From assembly GCA_002812745.2 (NCBI GenBank), contig NCSJ02000030.1:160507-224506 (forward strand): 64,000 bases of DNA. The letters run 5' to 3'. The first letter of the stretch is position 1. Every line of letters starts with the position of its first letter. Made by a program: the position numbers and the translations under genes. Positions 1-12,480 of this stretch are shown here, piece after piece. The notes beneath the pieces were generated by a model, which was not told the DNA's origin, did not search any database, and saw nothing but the letters and a program-made list of their open reading frames with translations. Source of the stretch: Scytalidium lignicola. Lineage: Eukaryota; Ascomycota; Leotiomycetes.

Positions 1-489
1 GACTCAGCTGCCAGGCTCGGGATACAACAAATCTCGGCATTGCGTCTCGTAGGAGGGAAATCTGAAGCAACGGTGTTGACTGGGCTTGATTATAGGGAGT
101 GGCCTTGACGGATGGGTAATGCAAGAATGGATAGACAAGATGATTGGAATGATGGCATAATGACTAGAAGAGGAGGAGAGAGGAGAGAATATGCAACACT
201 TTGTTATTCGTGGAGAGATATACTGTGTCTGTTGAATAGGTTCAAAGTCATCACACCCAGCCTTTTAAAGGACCTCTTCTGCCGCTGGTAGAAATCCAAC
301 AAACGGCCTTGGGGACTTGAAAGGGTATTCAGTATTGGCTGTGCCTTGAGAGAGAACCAGTTATTACCAAGCTTCCAACTCAACCCCACTCTCGAAAACG
401 ATAACTAGGCTACTCTTCTTCAAATGTAGTTGTCACTTTCCTCTTTTTCTTGTCCGGGAGTGGATGAGCCTGTATATCCTTATACCTAG
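1..489. other. No gene recognised
   Basis: I see no convincing reading frame, RNA gene or repeat here. Confidence 0.4.
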
Positions 490-1128
490 TCAGCCTTTGA
501 TCTTGAGAATCTGTGGCAGAGGCATGTAGAGGCTAACCTTGTTCTCAATGATGCGGGTAAGGTTGTCAACAGATTCAGTCAGCTTGTTGAGTGCTAGTAC
601 CATTTGATCAAGCTTGTCGACAAAGTGGTTCTGTGCTGGCACAATTTCGGCTTCATCGTTTTGATTATCTGTGCTGCTTTGTGGAGTCGTGTCCTTCGTT
701 GCAACTCGATGGTCGTTGCTGTTCAACTTTGCCAGCGAGAGCAGCTTACGAGATAGACAATCGATTCTCTTTTCGATTGTGCATTTATTGCTTTACTGGA
801 TAGGGAGCTACCGGCACACGAGGATATTTCTTGTTTCACAGTCCGAAACGCGTCGAAGGCTTCAATGGGAATCTGACGGGCTGTTAGAAAAACAAAGTAT
901 TAAGATCAGGGCTATAAGACCTACTAAATCGCCCGTCTTCTCTTCTCCTCTGTAATGATAGCACTTGACATCTTTGATGTCTTTCTCCTGAAGATCACTT
1001 GGAGAAAACCAGAGGGTTTTGGCACATTCAATACAGAAATGTTCATTCTGTTGGATGTTTTCTAGAAGAACTTTTATATCCTGTAAATTAAGTGTTGGTA
1101 TCCCGAGACGAATCAGCAGGGGAGGCAT
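490..1128 (-). CDS. Possible hypothetical gene, exon structure uncertain
   Basis: I do not recognise the product. The first ATG at 1128 opens a frame of about 65 codons containing a CxxC pair (FCIECAKTLW) and a later Cys/His group (KCYHYRG), so a small zinc-binding module is possible. A short intron with a CTAACAG end near 894 to 935 would join it to a second open stretch down to about 726. A third frame, 490 to 726, encodes an acidic leader followed by a leucine-rich, probably coiled-coil segment (about LDQMVLALNKLTESVDNLTR). I could not find splice sites that join all three parts in phase, so they may be one multi-exon gene or unrelated frames. Confidence 0.3.
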
Positions 1129-2009
1129 GATTGGAGTCAACTAAAAACAGTGATGGGTAAAGTGGTTATGTGGTATGGGAAGACGACGAAAAGAAGCTGT
1201 GGTGAAATATATCGGGGGTAAGGAACGAGAGGGAAATGGACAAAGGAAAGGTGAACTTCATTTTCCAGACCTGCCCGAACCCGCTTGAAACCAAAAGAAC
1301 CGGGAAGAATCATTTAATAGCAATGATTCTTTCTTTAATTATTAAGTTCTTTGAGTAAGTTTTGTAAAAATCTTATGCCAGTATATTCAGATATACAATC
1401 CTTTGCCACTCCCTATGTTATGTAGTCATCTTGACCAATAATCTTTACAGTTTAGAGGGATCAATCTTCGCCGATTAACTGATATTTCCTTCTTTAGTGT
1501 CAAATCTAGCAATATTAATTACTACTGCATCTTTTGTTCCAATTTTCTTCTTTCTTACTCCATCTTCTCCAGAAAAATCACCTCATATATATCACATTAC
1601 AGGCAAGCTGCACTCCTTCCTTTTAAGGACGTTAATTCCAGCTGTTATCGACGCGAATAGACAAATTAGGACCAGCATCAAAGTGGAGTGAAGGAATTGA
1701 ATAGTATGAAATCCCAGTTAAGTCAGATGGTGCAGGATAAAACATGATTTGTTATTCTCTTTCTATTCTCATAGACCATCTAAGTATGATTCTATGCTCT
1801 ATGGTAATATCAATCTATATAATACTATCCATCTATACGTAAGGTTATACCAGAAGTCGATCATACCTCAAGAAACCTATTTTCACTATGGCGTAGGTCA
1901 AGAAATATAGCAATGATAGAGTAAAAAGGAAACAATTCTATATTCTAGATCTTCCCATTCGTTTCTAATCGCGCCTCAAATCATCTACTTCCATATCGAA
2001 GATATTTAT
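1129..2009. other. Intergenic, nothing recognised
   Basis: AT-rich spacer. No conserved coding stretch or repeat was recognised. Confidence 0.4.
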
Positions 2010-2088
2010 TTACTTTGCCTCCTCAACCTCAGCGGCATTAGAAAATCCCCTGTACTCCTCCTCTCCAATCCTTGCCAGCACTGATTCA

Positions 2089-2739
2089 TCAACTTTTTTT
2101 CCCCTTCAACCCGTACAACTCCTGAAAACTCATAATCATAGGGCGCCACTTGTCAGGATCGATCCTATTTTTGTGCCCTTCCATCCTAATCTCTTGATGC
2201 ACGTGTGTCCTTAACACCTTAACTTCTAACGCAATAAATCCTTTTGTATCTGCATCTTGCATCATCTCATATACCCCGACAAGCTCTGCTTCCATCTGTG
2301 CCGGACACTCCGCTATCCTCGCTGGGCGAACCAGATCAGATATTACAGGCGTCAACCCAGCATGGCCGAACTTATCATGAACATATTCATATCCATTCAT
2401 TCTCTTAAAATATTTATACCCCTCATCCGGCTCTGCGGTTAAAATCTCTTTCGAGCCTGTTGTTCGTGCGAGGGCGTTAACGGCGTCGGTCATGCCATCT
2501 GAAGCGAGGTTGAGAACGCACTGCTTGGTACGGAGCAGATTTATGGTCGTTTGAGAGATGGCGCCGAGACCGAGCATGCAGCGATTTCCTAGCCACCAGG
2601 CGGAAGACATTGGGGCTATGTTGAAGGTAGAGTCTGGGTTCTCAGTAGTGATGAAGACAACCGGTGTCCCCCAGTAGAAAATTGCCGGTGAAATCGTGCT
2701 GTGCTTTGAAGCAAGTCCGTTATCCTGATCCGATACCAT
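2089..2739 (-). CDS. Flavin-reductase-like FMN-binding protein, C-terminus frameshifted
   Basis: Single-exon gene of 216 codons from an ATG at 2739. The fold is the FMN-binding split barrel of the flavin reductase/flavoredoxin family: an early PVVFITTENPDSTFNIAPMS segment, then SSAWWLG, LGLGAISQTTINLL and a late FIALEVKVLRTHVH segment. Such proteins bind FMN and reduce or transfer electrons from flavin; the substrate cannot be told from sequence. The frame stops in a run of seven A residues (2094 to 2100 on the plus strand as T7). With one base fewer, the frame stays open for about 28 more codons to a TAA at 2010 to 2012 and gives a charged tail ending in NAAEVEEAK, as expected for the family. 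The stop is therefore either a recent indel or a homopolymer sequencing error. No neighbour suggests a pathway. Confidence 0.85.
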   Translation of the reverse strand: MVSDQDNGLASKHSTISPAIFYWGTPVVFITTENPDSTFNIAPMSSAWWLGNRCMLGLGAISQTTINLLRTKQCVLNLASDGMTDAVNALARTTGSKEILTAEPDEGYKYFKRMNGYEYVHDKFGHAGLTPVISDLVRPARIAECPAQMEAELVGVYEMMQDADTKGFIALEVKVLRTHVHQEIRMEGHKNRIDPDKWRPMIMSFQELYGLKGKKS

Positions 2740-3720
2740 CGTGAGAAAAGCTATAGAATTTTGATGATTTGACGTTATTAGACAGAATGAGAGTCCGGTT
2801 TTCGAATATGGTAAAGAAAAGGAGAACGAAGCCGACTATATATACACTGGCTGGCCATTTCATAGCTTGAATTATTGTACAGCCATGCCCCGATATCAGG
2901 TGAATTTGAAGAGTCACAATTGTTAGTGGCAATAAGATCTAGAGATATATAAAGGCACGACCTTGAAAGTGACCACTCGTGTCACTCCATTATTTAGGCA
3001 TGCCCACTGAGCTACCATGAATCTGCGCGTATGAGCCCCAAGTGTCAGGTTATTACCTGTAATGGTATTCCCAATTGGTTCGATTTACAAGGGAGCTTTA
3101 ATGGACATTTCAAATACCAGCCTATAGCGGAGAGAGCAGATAGTATTTGAAGTTGTAAGCTGTCTGATTAACCACTTTGAGAGCATGGACGTGTTGGTCC
3201 TAATTGGTCACATCAAACACATTGAGGTGCTAAGAAGATTGCGGAAATTGAGTGGGGATTAGAGTGACTGTGGTGGAAGTCGATGTAACTATGTATGTTA
3301 TTGCATGTGACCTAGCAAATAAAATCTCTCCGTTGGGTTGCTCTATTGTCACGAGGTGGTCTTTTCGAGGTATCGCGTGTCTGCGGAAGATGTGATTACA
3401 GTATGCAATTCCTGTTTCCCTGCCGCTGCTGCTCCTCTTCCATCCCCCAACTACCTCCTTGCATTGTACGCTGTGCAAAGCTTGTTTTATTCAAACCACC
3501 GATCTCCCAGCTCTGCAAGCTCTATCCCGTACCAACCGACATCTCAGCAGTATAATACTTCTTGTTGTTCCGCGCCAATCCTCATCTACTCTGCGTGTGC
3601 GCGAAGCCGTCTGGCACGTAATACCTCGCTGCTTTGCTCACCCTTGCTTCACCTCAACCTTACTACGAGTAAGTTATGCATAGAAGCGCTTGGAGACCTC
3701 TTAACCGAAAATAGACTTGG
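2740..3720. other. Intergenic, nothing recognised
   Basis: Several short open frames occur between 3230 and 3720, but none shows a recognisable domain. This tract is the presumed upstream region of the broken HET gene. Confidence 0.35.
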
Positions 3721-6196
3721 GTGAGAGTCGGCCGAGGGTCACCCAGCCAATCTAAATTCGATCTAAATTCGATCGATTGTAAAGCAGGTCATACTTGGAC
3801 CCTCTACAAACCTCCTCCAGTGTCAGGATGTCCGCACGCTCAACTTGCGGCTCTAGGGGACGGAGCGTTAGGGGCATACGCGCCAATCTCGACGTGCATT
3901 AAAAACTCTGCGGATTGCTCTAAATGTCACTTGATACTCTAAGTGACGGAGGCGGTAAACCCTGGCTGGTTAGATGAAAATAAAGATGGGCGTGGCGTTA
4001 TTTATATTGACCATTCTCACGGCGATAATGATGCTGGAATAGGCACGATCAAGCTGCAGTTAGCGTCGTCGTTGAACATGGAGGACCCGGAATTTGTTCA
4101 TCGTGCGACTTTGGTCGATTCATTTCAAATCTTCCATCGATCGAAGCATAAGTCTATACACGAAGCAGCTTGTCTAAACGCGCTAACGGGAGATAGAGGA
4201 ACCAATGTATGAGGAGCCAGACGATAAACACTTCTATTTTGAACCCATAAAACTACCAGCCCAGACACTAAAGATCATTGAGGATTCCTCTTCTAAAGCT
4301 GCCTTCAATTGAGCGACACAATGGTTATCATACTGTCTTGAACACGACGAAGGATGTAAACCGCCAGATGAAGATTTTAAGCCCCGCCGTCTGCTCAATG
4401 TGAGTTCTTGGGATGGATCTCGTGAGCCATTTCTCTTCGAGCCTTCTTCACCTGTTCCTTATGCCTGCCTCGGCTATTGCTGGGGACTAAATTCAGGAGA
4501 TATTTTAAAGACAACGAAAGAAAATTTGGAACAGCATTACAAGGCAATCCCGGTCTGCTCAATGCCCGTTGGGGTCCAAGACGCTGTTACTGTGTGCCGC
4601 AGACTTAAAATTCCAAATCTTTGGGTAGATTCTTTATGTATCATCCAAAATGATAAGCTTGCCTGGTTGATGGACGCGTCAGAGATGGACCGAATCTATC
4701 TCAACTCTCATCTCACCATCGCAGCGTTGGAACCTGCAACCTGCAAGTCACGGTTTTTAGGGACACAGAGCTTTGGAGAGCCAAATTGGCAACGTCATTT
4801 TGTTACCAATATCCGTGCTACAGCCGATGGCCCTCCGCTGGAAGTTTTCATAAGATCTCCACCCGACTATTCTAGCAGGAAAATAGAGCAATGTTCCCTG
4901 GACCAACGAGGCTGGTACCTTGAAGAAAGCTTGCTGCCAAATCGCAGACTATGCTTCAACGGAAACGAGATGGTCTGGGAATGTGTATGTCGAAAGATTT
5001 GCGAGTGTGGTCATGCATTGTGGATACCACAGGCTACAAAATACTGAGAGCTTGGTGCATCACTAAAATTTAGGCGGTTGAAAGCGAGACCGACTGTCTC
5101 AAAACTACATTATTTAACAACAATCGGAGAAAAATGGGCGGCGGAATATCCTGGTGAATATGAAGAAGCTGAACGAAATCGTAGAATGACTGACATGACC
5201 AAGGAGTTTGGCCATCCTAGGTTTGTGTATGAAAGATGGAGGAACCTGGTCTCAGATTATTCACAGCGTGCTCTCTCTCAGCGGAAGGATAAACTGAGTG
5301 CTATACCTGGCCTGGCCAAAATAGTTCGCGATGGATTACAAAGCCCATATGAGCCTCTAGATAAATATCTAGCCGGCCTCTGGAAAAGAGAGTTCCATTT
5401 TGACCTTGCATGGCGTGTAATAACGTTAGCATCAGAGACAGCTTCGAAGAAATTGGAACCAAAGAATGAAATGGGGTCGCAGTATCGCATCCCCAGCTGG
5501 TCGTGGGCATCTGTGGATGGATCCGTCGACTTCTTCTTCAATGGTCCTGTGCCTAATTGGAATCATACGCCAGAAATTGTGGATTGTTGCAAAGTCGAAA
5601 GCGTTGTGTGCCATCGAGAATATCTGGATGATGAAACAAGTGCGGTTACTAGCGGGTATGCTGTTCTTACGGCCGATGTAGCGCAGGTGGAATACGTACC
5701 TGCAGGTACAAAAGACAAACTGGTAGTATTTGTTCGATCTAAGAATCTTCGCAGTGTTAAAGTATTTCTGGATAAGCCATGGGAACAAGGAATGGGGTGG
5801 TCAAATACCAACAGTGCCACTATGACAACAGGATATAGTGATCGACAAAAAAGAGAAAAGTTCTATTGCTTCAAATTGTTTTCCTGGAAAGTTTATATTG
5901 GGAAGAAGGAACCACCCTGGGAAGAACACTCGATGGGACCGGAAACTATACAACAAGGCATGATAGGACCTGATCCTTGGCCGGAAGACATAGAAGGAAC
6001 TGAAACTTGGCAGAAATACATGATAGAGCCTAACAGTTGGAGAGAAGACGATGTAGATACTTGGCCACAAGCGATGATGGGGCCCGAAACTTGGTTTCTA
6101 CTGCTGAAGGCATCACTAGAGGTTGAAGAGACATTCGAGAGAAATGGTATTGGCATGGCCAAATGGTTCATATCCACGTCACTGCCCAATATTTGA
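3721..6196 (+). pseudogene. Heterokaryon incompatibility (HET) domain protein, disrupted
   Basis: HET proteins trigger nonself recognition and cell death when unlike hyphae fuse. The HET core is clear at 4455 to 4995: YACLGYCWG, TTKENLEQHYKAIP, a DAVTVCRRLKIPNLWVDSLC stretch, IYLNSHLTIAA, then RGWYLEESLLP and NEMVWEC. The downstream part continues in the same frame at 5078 to 6196 (YRIPSWSWASVDG is the usual post-HET motif). The reading is broken by in-frame TAA at 3940, TGA at 4310 and TGA at 5045, each one C-to-T change from CAA or CGA. A frame change also lies between about 4110 and 4260. The C-terminal 55 residues contain degenerate repeats of about 18 residues built on MxxPxxW. It was once a HET gene of 700 or more residues and is now probably non-functional. 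Confidence 0.85.
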
Positions 6197-7551
6197 AGAT
6201 GCTGAGTTAACTACAATAAAAATCGTATAGTATAAATGTCACTAATATTACTAAATAGAGGATGACTAGCTGTGAAACTAGTTTTTAAAAGATAGTGAGA
6301 ATGACATTTCGGACGATAGCTAAGGCTTATTGAAATAATAAATAATGGCAACACATTCTCACGTACTTTGTATATCACCAAAAAAGTTGACATTCACATA
6401 TAGACAGGTGAGTCAGTCGGTGACCAATATACTGTATTCATAGCCAAAGAGAGTACAACACCTTTGGCAAAACGCTAAGTTAATACTAATTGATTAGTCA
6501 TTGTATGTTAGACCATGCAAACTTTATCAAAGACCGGCGTAAGCTGCAGAATGAGCTTCCACCGCGCGGCAAGTAAAGCCGAGCGTAATTTTGTCCGACT
6601 TTTATAACCATAAATTCTAAACTATGAAAGTTAATACATTGTAAGCGTGTTATCAAGTTGTACAGCTGATTACATAAAGTAGCAATATATGAGGTTTGTA
6701 AGTGAGTGNTTTTTTTAAGGCCATAAAGTGTAGTTAAGTTATCGACTAACTAATCAAATGGTAAGGTATGGTAGAATAAAGAAGAAAAAAGGCTTAGTTA
6801 TAATAATTATTATAATTACTATTATGTTTACTAAATAAATATTCTTTATTATATATTATCTTCTTTTTATTATTATGTTGTTTTTTTAATTATAATAATA
6901 AGAAAAACGAAAGAAATATTAAAAGAATAATTTAATTTAACTTTTTAATATATGTTAGTTCACCTGTAACATGTAGTACAGTACATAATTGTATATAATA
7001 TACTTGTTGTGCTATTTCATAATTATTGTTTAATTAAGAGGTAAGAGTAGAACGAAATTATACAACTTAACTTCGAATGCCCAACATTCTTAAGGCTCCT
7101 GCTACCGGTGGTTTCCTAACACCACGTGCTCCCATCGCCTCACGCTGGTCTTTAAGCCCATTTTGATATCCTCAAAAATAAAATTCCTGTGCTCAGGCCA
7201 ACGTTGTCATTGGCAGTGAGCTAAATTGAGGGAATTTTGTCCTCGGTGTGAGCAGATGCACAGCTATCCCAAAGAGGCGACTAGCCATCATCGTGTGTCG
7301 GTACTAGAAGCTTCAGACCTCTGCAGACTCTCGGAAGCCAAGCTCTTGGGGGTTCAGCTAGGCCTCCTGGAAAATGACACGAGTTACAATTTGGGTATGT
7401 AGTGTAATCACTACTAGACCAGGCGCAACATTGTGTACTGCCAGTACACATCATCGTTGGGAGAACAACGTGAAAGTTATGGCACGCCCAAAACTTTCTG
7501 CAACCGTAATTCCCTCAGCGTTATTCTCCTCTTCTTGCTTCGTGACTTTTT
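6197..7551. other. AT-rich intergenic tract
   Basis: The stretch from about 6640 to 7080 is very AT-rich with long T and A runs and an N at 6709. The rest is ordinary spacer. No gene or repeat family was recognised. Confidence 0.4.
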
Positions 7552-8269
7552 TCATTCCTTCACTTCGTTGGTATGTTCAATATGATCTAGCTCTCCTTCC
7601 ACATCTTGTGCAAGTCTCGTATAATCCCAATCCTTATTTTCGATCTTGTTTCTCTTCGTGACTGCTCTGCAGTCGTAGAGGTCATCTAGTCGTTTCTCCT
7701 TGGTAATCCTCCTTGAGGTGATGAAATTGGAAATAATGTTGGCGTGCATGGTGGTGAGCTATATTTCGCAACTCGATACATTCATTTTCGCTCGTATCGG
7801 CATCTGGATGTGGTAGTGTGATGTTTTGGTCTGTGATAATGTTAATCCAGAGCATCAAGCACCGATGGTAAAAGTAATAAGTTATCTGGATGGCTCTGGT
7901 AGAATGGTACCTTTGCAAAATGATTCTGAGAAACCTGTGCCTTTCTTCAGCGTTGTATACTCTAGCTGTGGAGGCTCCCGAGTAGAGGCACGCATAGCTT
8001 AACGGATAATAATAGCGCAGGCCGATGTCAACTAAAAGAAATGTAAAGGGAGCAGCACATCTCGGGGATTTTGAGATCTTAGGCGCAGGAGGATGAAGGA
8101 TCGAAATACTAAAGCTAGAAATTTTAAATCTTGGAAGCTCTTTACCGTCTCGCGGCTTGCCGCGCAAGACAAGTCCAAGCCACAGCCTAGATGAATGACA
8201 GCGCTCTACTCTAACTGGTTGTTGATCCTCGGTATTCGTTTCATCATTATTGACTGATTGTACTCGCAC
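7552..8269 (-). pseudogene. Unidentified degenerate coding remnant
   Basis: Two overlapping minus-strand frames (7682 to 8269 and 7552 to 7749) read as low-similarity protein-like sequence. The second includes DDLYDCRAVTKRNKIENKDW followed by an acidic amphipathic segment. A one-base frame change near 7690 to 7740 would join them. I cannot assign a family, and neither frame starts at a clear ATG with a promoter-like context. It could be a decayed gene or chance. Confidence 0.2.
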
Positions 8270-10351
8270 TTGAGTGAGTGCCTCAGGTGGTTAAAGCAAT
8301 GAATTATCATTTAGTCTCGGGGTCATTAAGCTATGCAAGTTAGCCTGTGGAGCTGTCTCCAGTCCAATGCGACATCACCGTCGGTCCAATCCGTATTAAT
8401 CAATGACAAGTACCCTGCCAAGCAGTAAGACCAGCTTCCTATCTTGCGGTTCCTGCAAGTTAGTGGTTGGTAAGCCGGCTATACCTAGCAGGGCTGACAG
8501 TGCTGTCACTCCAGGGGCATAACAGGCACTTAGCCCCTCCAGAATATGGTCAACTACCACCTGGACTGTGAAGGGTTCACATCCTGAGAGTGCATTGGTT
8601 GTGGACCAAACTCAACTTCTACCTCTGTCAATTCTCAAGCTGCTTTGCTTGGGGGGTGGGGGGTAATGGACTTACTCTTACTAACTCCCAGGCATTATAT
8701 CAATCTCCTCTGTGCAAATGGCAAATTCGGCAGCATTTATATTATATATAAGCCTGTTAAAAGCGGACAGAACTAGGATTAATGCTCTAAATTAACTTAC
8801 AAGAACGAAAAGGCCACCCAGCGTCGCTTCCATCTTTTAATGTATTTAATTCGGGCCTAATAGTAATACCGATGTCACAGATAATCCACTTTATGATATG
8901 GGCATTGCAAGGTCTTTATATTCATGCTTGAAACGTACAACCTCCCTAAATTTATTTCCTATACTTTGTTAGAACCAAGGGATCCTGAACAGGTACATTC
9001 TCATTCAAGATGTGATGGAGGATAGCACACATGCCTTCGCAAATTTGCGTTAGTGCAGCGAGTCAAAGCTAGAAAGAAATAGTAGCGGTAAGTATATTTT
9101 CTCGCGACATAACACCGTTCTACTTTTCCACACGTGTTACGCGGAAGCTTGATGATTCCCCCGATGTTTTTTGTACCAAAGTATGATAAACCACAGACTA
9201 GAAGCTGTGAAGCTGTAACAGTGACATCTAGCTGGGTTTGGATTGGCGAGACGTTGATAGGCGGAATACCTTGCTCCACTCCACCACATGCTGTGTGTAG
9301 CGAGTACGGTCGAAAGCACGTNAAAAAAATGTGGGAGGGATGGGCTGTGTTTAGTTGTAGCTTTGATTTCCTCATATTTAGAAAGACACGAAACTTACTC
9401 TAACACTAAAGTTCGCAGCAAAACTGTTCTCCTTTGAAGTTTTAGATGTCTTAGCAATAGCAATTATCTATATAGAGTAGATATATTTATGAATTCTTTA
9501 GGAAATATTTTAGTTTTGAATGATATTTTTGTAGCTCTACCATCAGATGTAATTATGTTTAATAAAAGCTTGATGGAGATTTTGATCTGAATTTGAGGGA
9601 AATTTGATCTTTGTTTTTTGTTTAGCTTCCAGGCCATTCGTTGATATACAAGCCGAAATGCTATCTGCTCAGGACAGAATATTAAGCTATAGTAGCGCTT
9701 AATTGGGATTTCCCATTTATAATCTAGAATCTTATAATGCCATTCATAGTGAGATAAGTCCAGTTATCTTTGTTGTGACAGTTCTCGCTCTCGCATGTGA
9801 ACTCTTTTCTCACTGCCTGAAGTCTTCCGGCGTTCCTGGTGGGAATTGCATCTCGTGAACAAAACAAAACGCCAAATGTTACGGAGGGGTTCGAGAGATG
9901 GTTATCTACAAAAAAAGATATATATGCGGAGCACGATAACCCGCTCAACTACTAGTCTACTAAGCGGTTTGAGTATCCTCGAGCGACTAGAATGGCAATT
10001 GATATCTTATCAATTCCTTCATTGGATGCAGAGCGCCAGAAGACCTATTAAAGCCGTTTGAGTTGATAACTACCGCCCCTGGAATCACTACATGCAGCAC
10101 GTCAATAACAGAAAAGAAAACGAGATAAAGGATCTGAACCTGTGTTGTTGCAGCAAATGCAGAGCTAGTACCCTTCAAAGCTTAGTGTAATGGACCTCAA
10201 TGTCATGTTGCTAAGAAGTCCGGACATCCGGAATTGGCTGAGACAGCCTAAGTTATTATTTGCTGACATTTTAAATCAAGATCAATAGAGGCTATCCTTT
10301 CCATAAAGATTTTTTCTATTCTATGCCAAACATAATCTTTTTACATGTGCC
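8270..10351. other. Intergenic, nothing recognised
   Basis: Mixed-composition spacer with an N at 9322 beside an A run. Short frames around 9001 to 9400 and 9724 to 10180 show no family features. Confidence 0.4.
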
Positions 10352-11818
10352 ATGTACTCAAGCCGCAGGCTGGCGAAGTATTCTGCCGCCATCATTAGCC
10401 TTGTGCTACTCTTGACGTTATACCGCAAACCTATACTCGCATCGTCGGGCGATATAGCTATTTCCCTGCGGCGCATCCGTGAGCTTGTGTACTTTTCAAC
10501 ACTTGATAGTTAATCCTAACATTCACAGCAATGACTGAGCCAAAAACAGAACATCGTTTGTGGAGAGCTCACGACCACGACGCCGAAGATCCGGCTCTGC
10601 CTGTTGTAAATGCTTCAATCATATCGTTGGTTCGTAACGATGAGCTCGAGGGTATCATAGCTTCAATGCGGCAAGTTGAAGCGTCTTGGAATTCCAAATT
10701 TAACTACCCATGGACGTTCTTTAATAATGAACCTTTCACTGAAGAGTTCAAGAAGAGGACACGGACCGAGACAAGGGCTGAATGCAGATACGGTCCGTAC
10801 ATAGTCGCTCTGATAGGCCATTTTCTTTAGAATGAATTCCGGAAAAGAATCTGACCAATCTGTATTGTGTCAGAACTTATTCCAAGAGAGCATTGGGATG
10901 TACCAGCGCGGATTGATCAAGCTACCTTTGAAGAGGCAGCACGATCTATGAGCTCAAAAGGAGTCAAGTATGCTTCTAAGTTGAATTACCACCAAATGTG
11001 TCGCTGGTATTCTGGCTTCTTTTACAAGCATCCTGCTTTGAAAGATATTCGATACTATTGGCGTGTTGAGCCCAATATTAAGTACGATACCTGTCTTATA
11101 TATTTTCTCCGGCTTATATTGAGAAATGCAATATAGACTCTTTTGTGATATCGACTATGATGTCTTCCGCTATATGGCCGACAACAACAAGACATATGGG
11201 TTTACAATCAATATCTACGACGATCCGAATACATTACCCTCGCTTTGGCCTGAGACATTGAAGTTTCTGTCTGCGCATCCAGAGTATCTTAGCCGTAATA
11301 ATTCGCTCGAGTGGCTTACAGATAGCTCGCAGAGACCAGAAGTGAACCTCGCGGCTAATGGGTATAGCACTTGCCATTTTTGGAGTAATTTCGAGATTGG
11401 AGATATGGAATTTTGGAGGAGTACAACCTATGAAGCTTTTTTTCAGCATCTTGATCGCGCTAATGGGTTCTTTTACGAGCGATGGGGCGATGCTCCAGTT
11501 CACAGTATCGCTTTAGGGCTGTTTGAGGATACGTCCAAGATTCATTGGTACTTTATTCCTCAATTCATATTTAACTACCTAATTTGTTTATGAACTAACT
11601 TGTGTGATTTCTGTCGGCAATATAGGTTTCGAGATATCGGCTATCAACACACAGTATTCAGTAACTGTCCTGATTCCCCTAAGTGCAGTGGTTGCAAAGC
11701 GAATAGGTTAGCTCCGATAACCATTTGGTTAAACAAGGAGGACTGTCGTGCAAACTGGTTTAATCAAGTTTGCAAGGATAAAGTAAATGATTATAGTACT
11801 TTGTGTTTACAAGGCTAA
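10352..11818 (+). CDS. Alpha-1,2-mannosyltransferase, KTR/Kre2 (GT15) family
   Basis: Golgi type II enzyme that adds mannose from GDP-mannose to O- and N-linked glycans. Five exons give 400 residues: 10352-10478, 10529-10792, 10874-11081, 11137-11547 and 11626-11818. All four introns are GT-AG, and all five exons join in phase. An N-terminal signal anchor (AAIISLVLLLTLY) follows a short basic cytosolic tail. GT15 landmarks are in order: NASIISLVRNDELEG, FNYPWTFFNNEPF, PREHWDVP, YYWRVEPNIK then CDIDYDVFRYM, CHFWSNFEIGDMEFW (the Glu of this motif is the proposed nucleophile in yeast Kre2), DAPVHSIALGLF and DIGYQHTVFSNCP with the late cysteines. Length matches the family. No stop or frameshift was seen, so I take it as functional. 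It stands alone between spacer and transposon remnants. Confidence 0.95.
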
Positions 11819-11869
11819 GATGGCATTTATTGGATAGAATTTAACATATTACATTTAAATTTGAGATTC

Positions 11870-12480
11870 TTCGGTAGTACATCGAATAAAGAGCTTTAGG
11901 AATTTCAGGTCTATATCGTCTGTTGTACACCCATTTTCAGACGAATGAACCACTTCTGGACCTCCCAATGAGCTATCCTAGTACCAGGAACCCATATGAT
12001 ATTTATATTGAACAATGATTACTGGAGGAATTAGAGCTTTTCCATTAGCGCGTATGATTTCAATAAGTGTAACAAATCGACGGTTTTTAGGGCTTAAAGA
12101 ATAAAGCTAAATATAGTTAATTAAAAGTTTGAGTGAATAAAGATATATCTACCTTAGTAATCTCAAGTGGAACAAATATTTCCACACCTTTGGGGCTCCA
12201 ATTCGAAAGCCCGATTCGTCGAAATTAAGATTAATTGCCTGAATATTATGCTCCCGTATAAATCATTTTAAAGACTCTTCTTTATCTTGAGCTATAGTTC
12301 TTGCTTTTGCAATTGGTTTGGGTTTAATTTTATGAAGGCCAGCTAATTTACCTAACGAGGTAATGCTGGACTAGACCCAAAATTGTACTGAAGTGGAAGC
12401 TCCTGATGTACTAGATTTGTTACTGTATGTGATCGAAAGTAACTAAGGTGGCCTGAGATTTATCGACGTTGAATATAACC
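11870..12480 (-). pseudogene. Fot1/pogo-type transposase remnant
   Basis: Three conserved transposase segments can be read on the minus strand in changing frames. Near 12290 to 12350 is LAGLHKIKPKPIAKARTIAQ. Near 12180 to 12260 is INLNFDESGFRIGAPK, the first catalytic aspartate region (usual form NMDExGFRIG), followed after a one-base slip by GVEIFVPLEIT. Near 11880 to 12110 are SPKNRRFVTLIEIIRANGKA, IPPVIIVQ and PEVVHSSENGCTTDDID. This order is typical of DDE transposases of the Fot1/pogo branch of Tc1/mariner. Several stops and frame changes make it inactive. Both termini are unresolved. Confidence 0.75.

Noticed and set aside
3338..3724. Long plus-strand open frame of 128 codons
   Set aside because: Composition is Ser/Leu-rich without any domain, no clear promoter or homologous pattern, and overlapping frames are equally open.
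5278..6070. Several minus-strand frames opposite the HET gene
   Set aside because: They are antisense shadows of the HET coding sequence, which carries the recognisable motifs.
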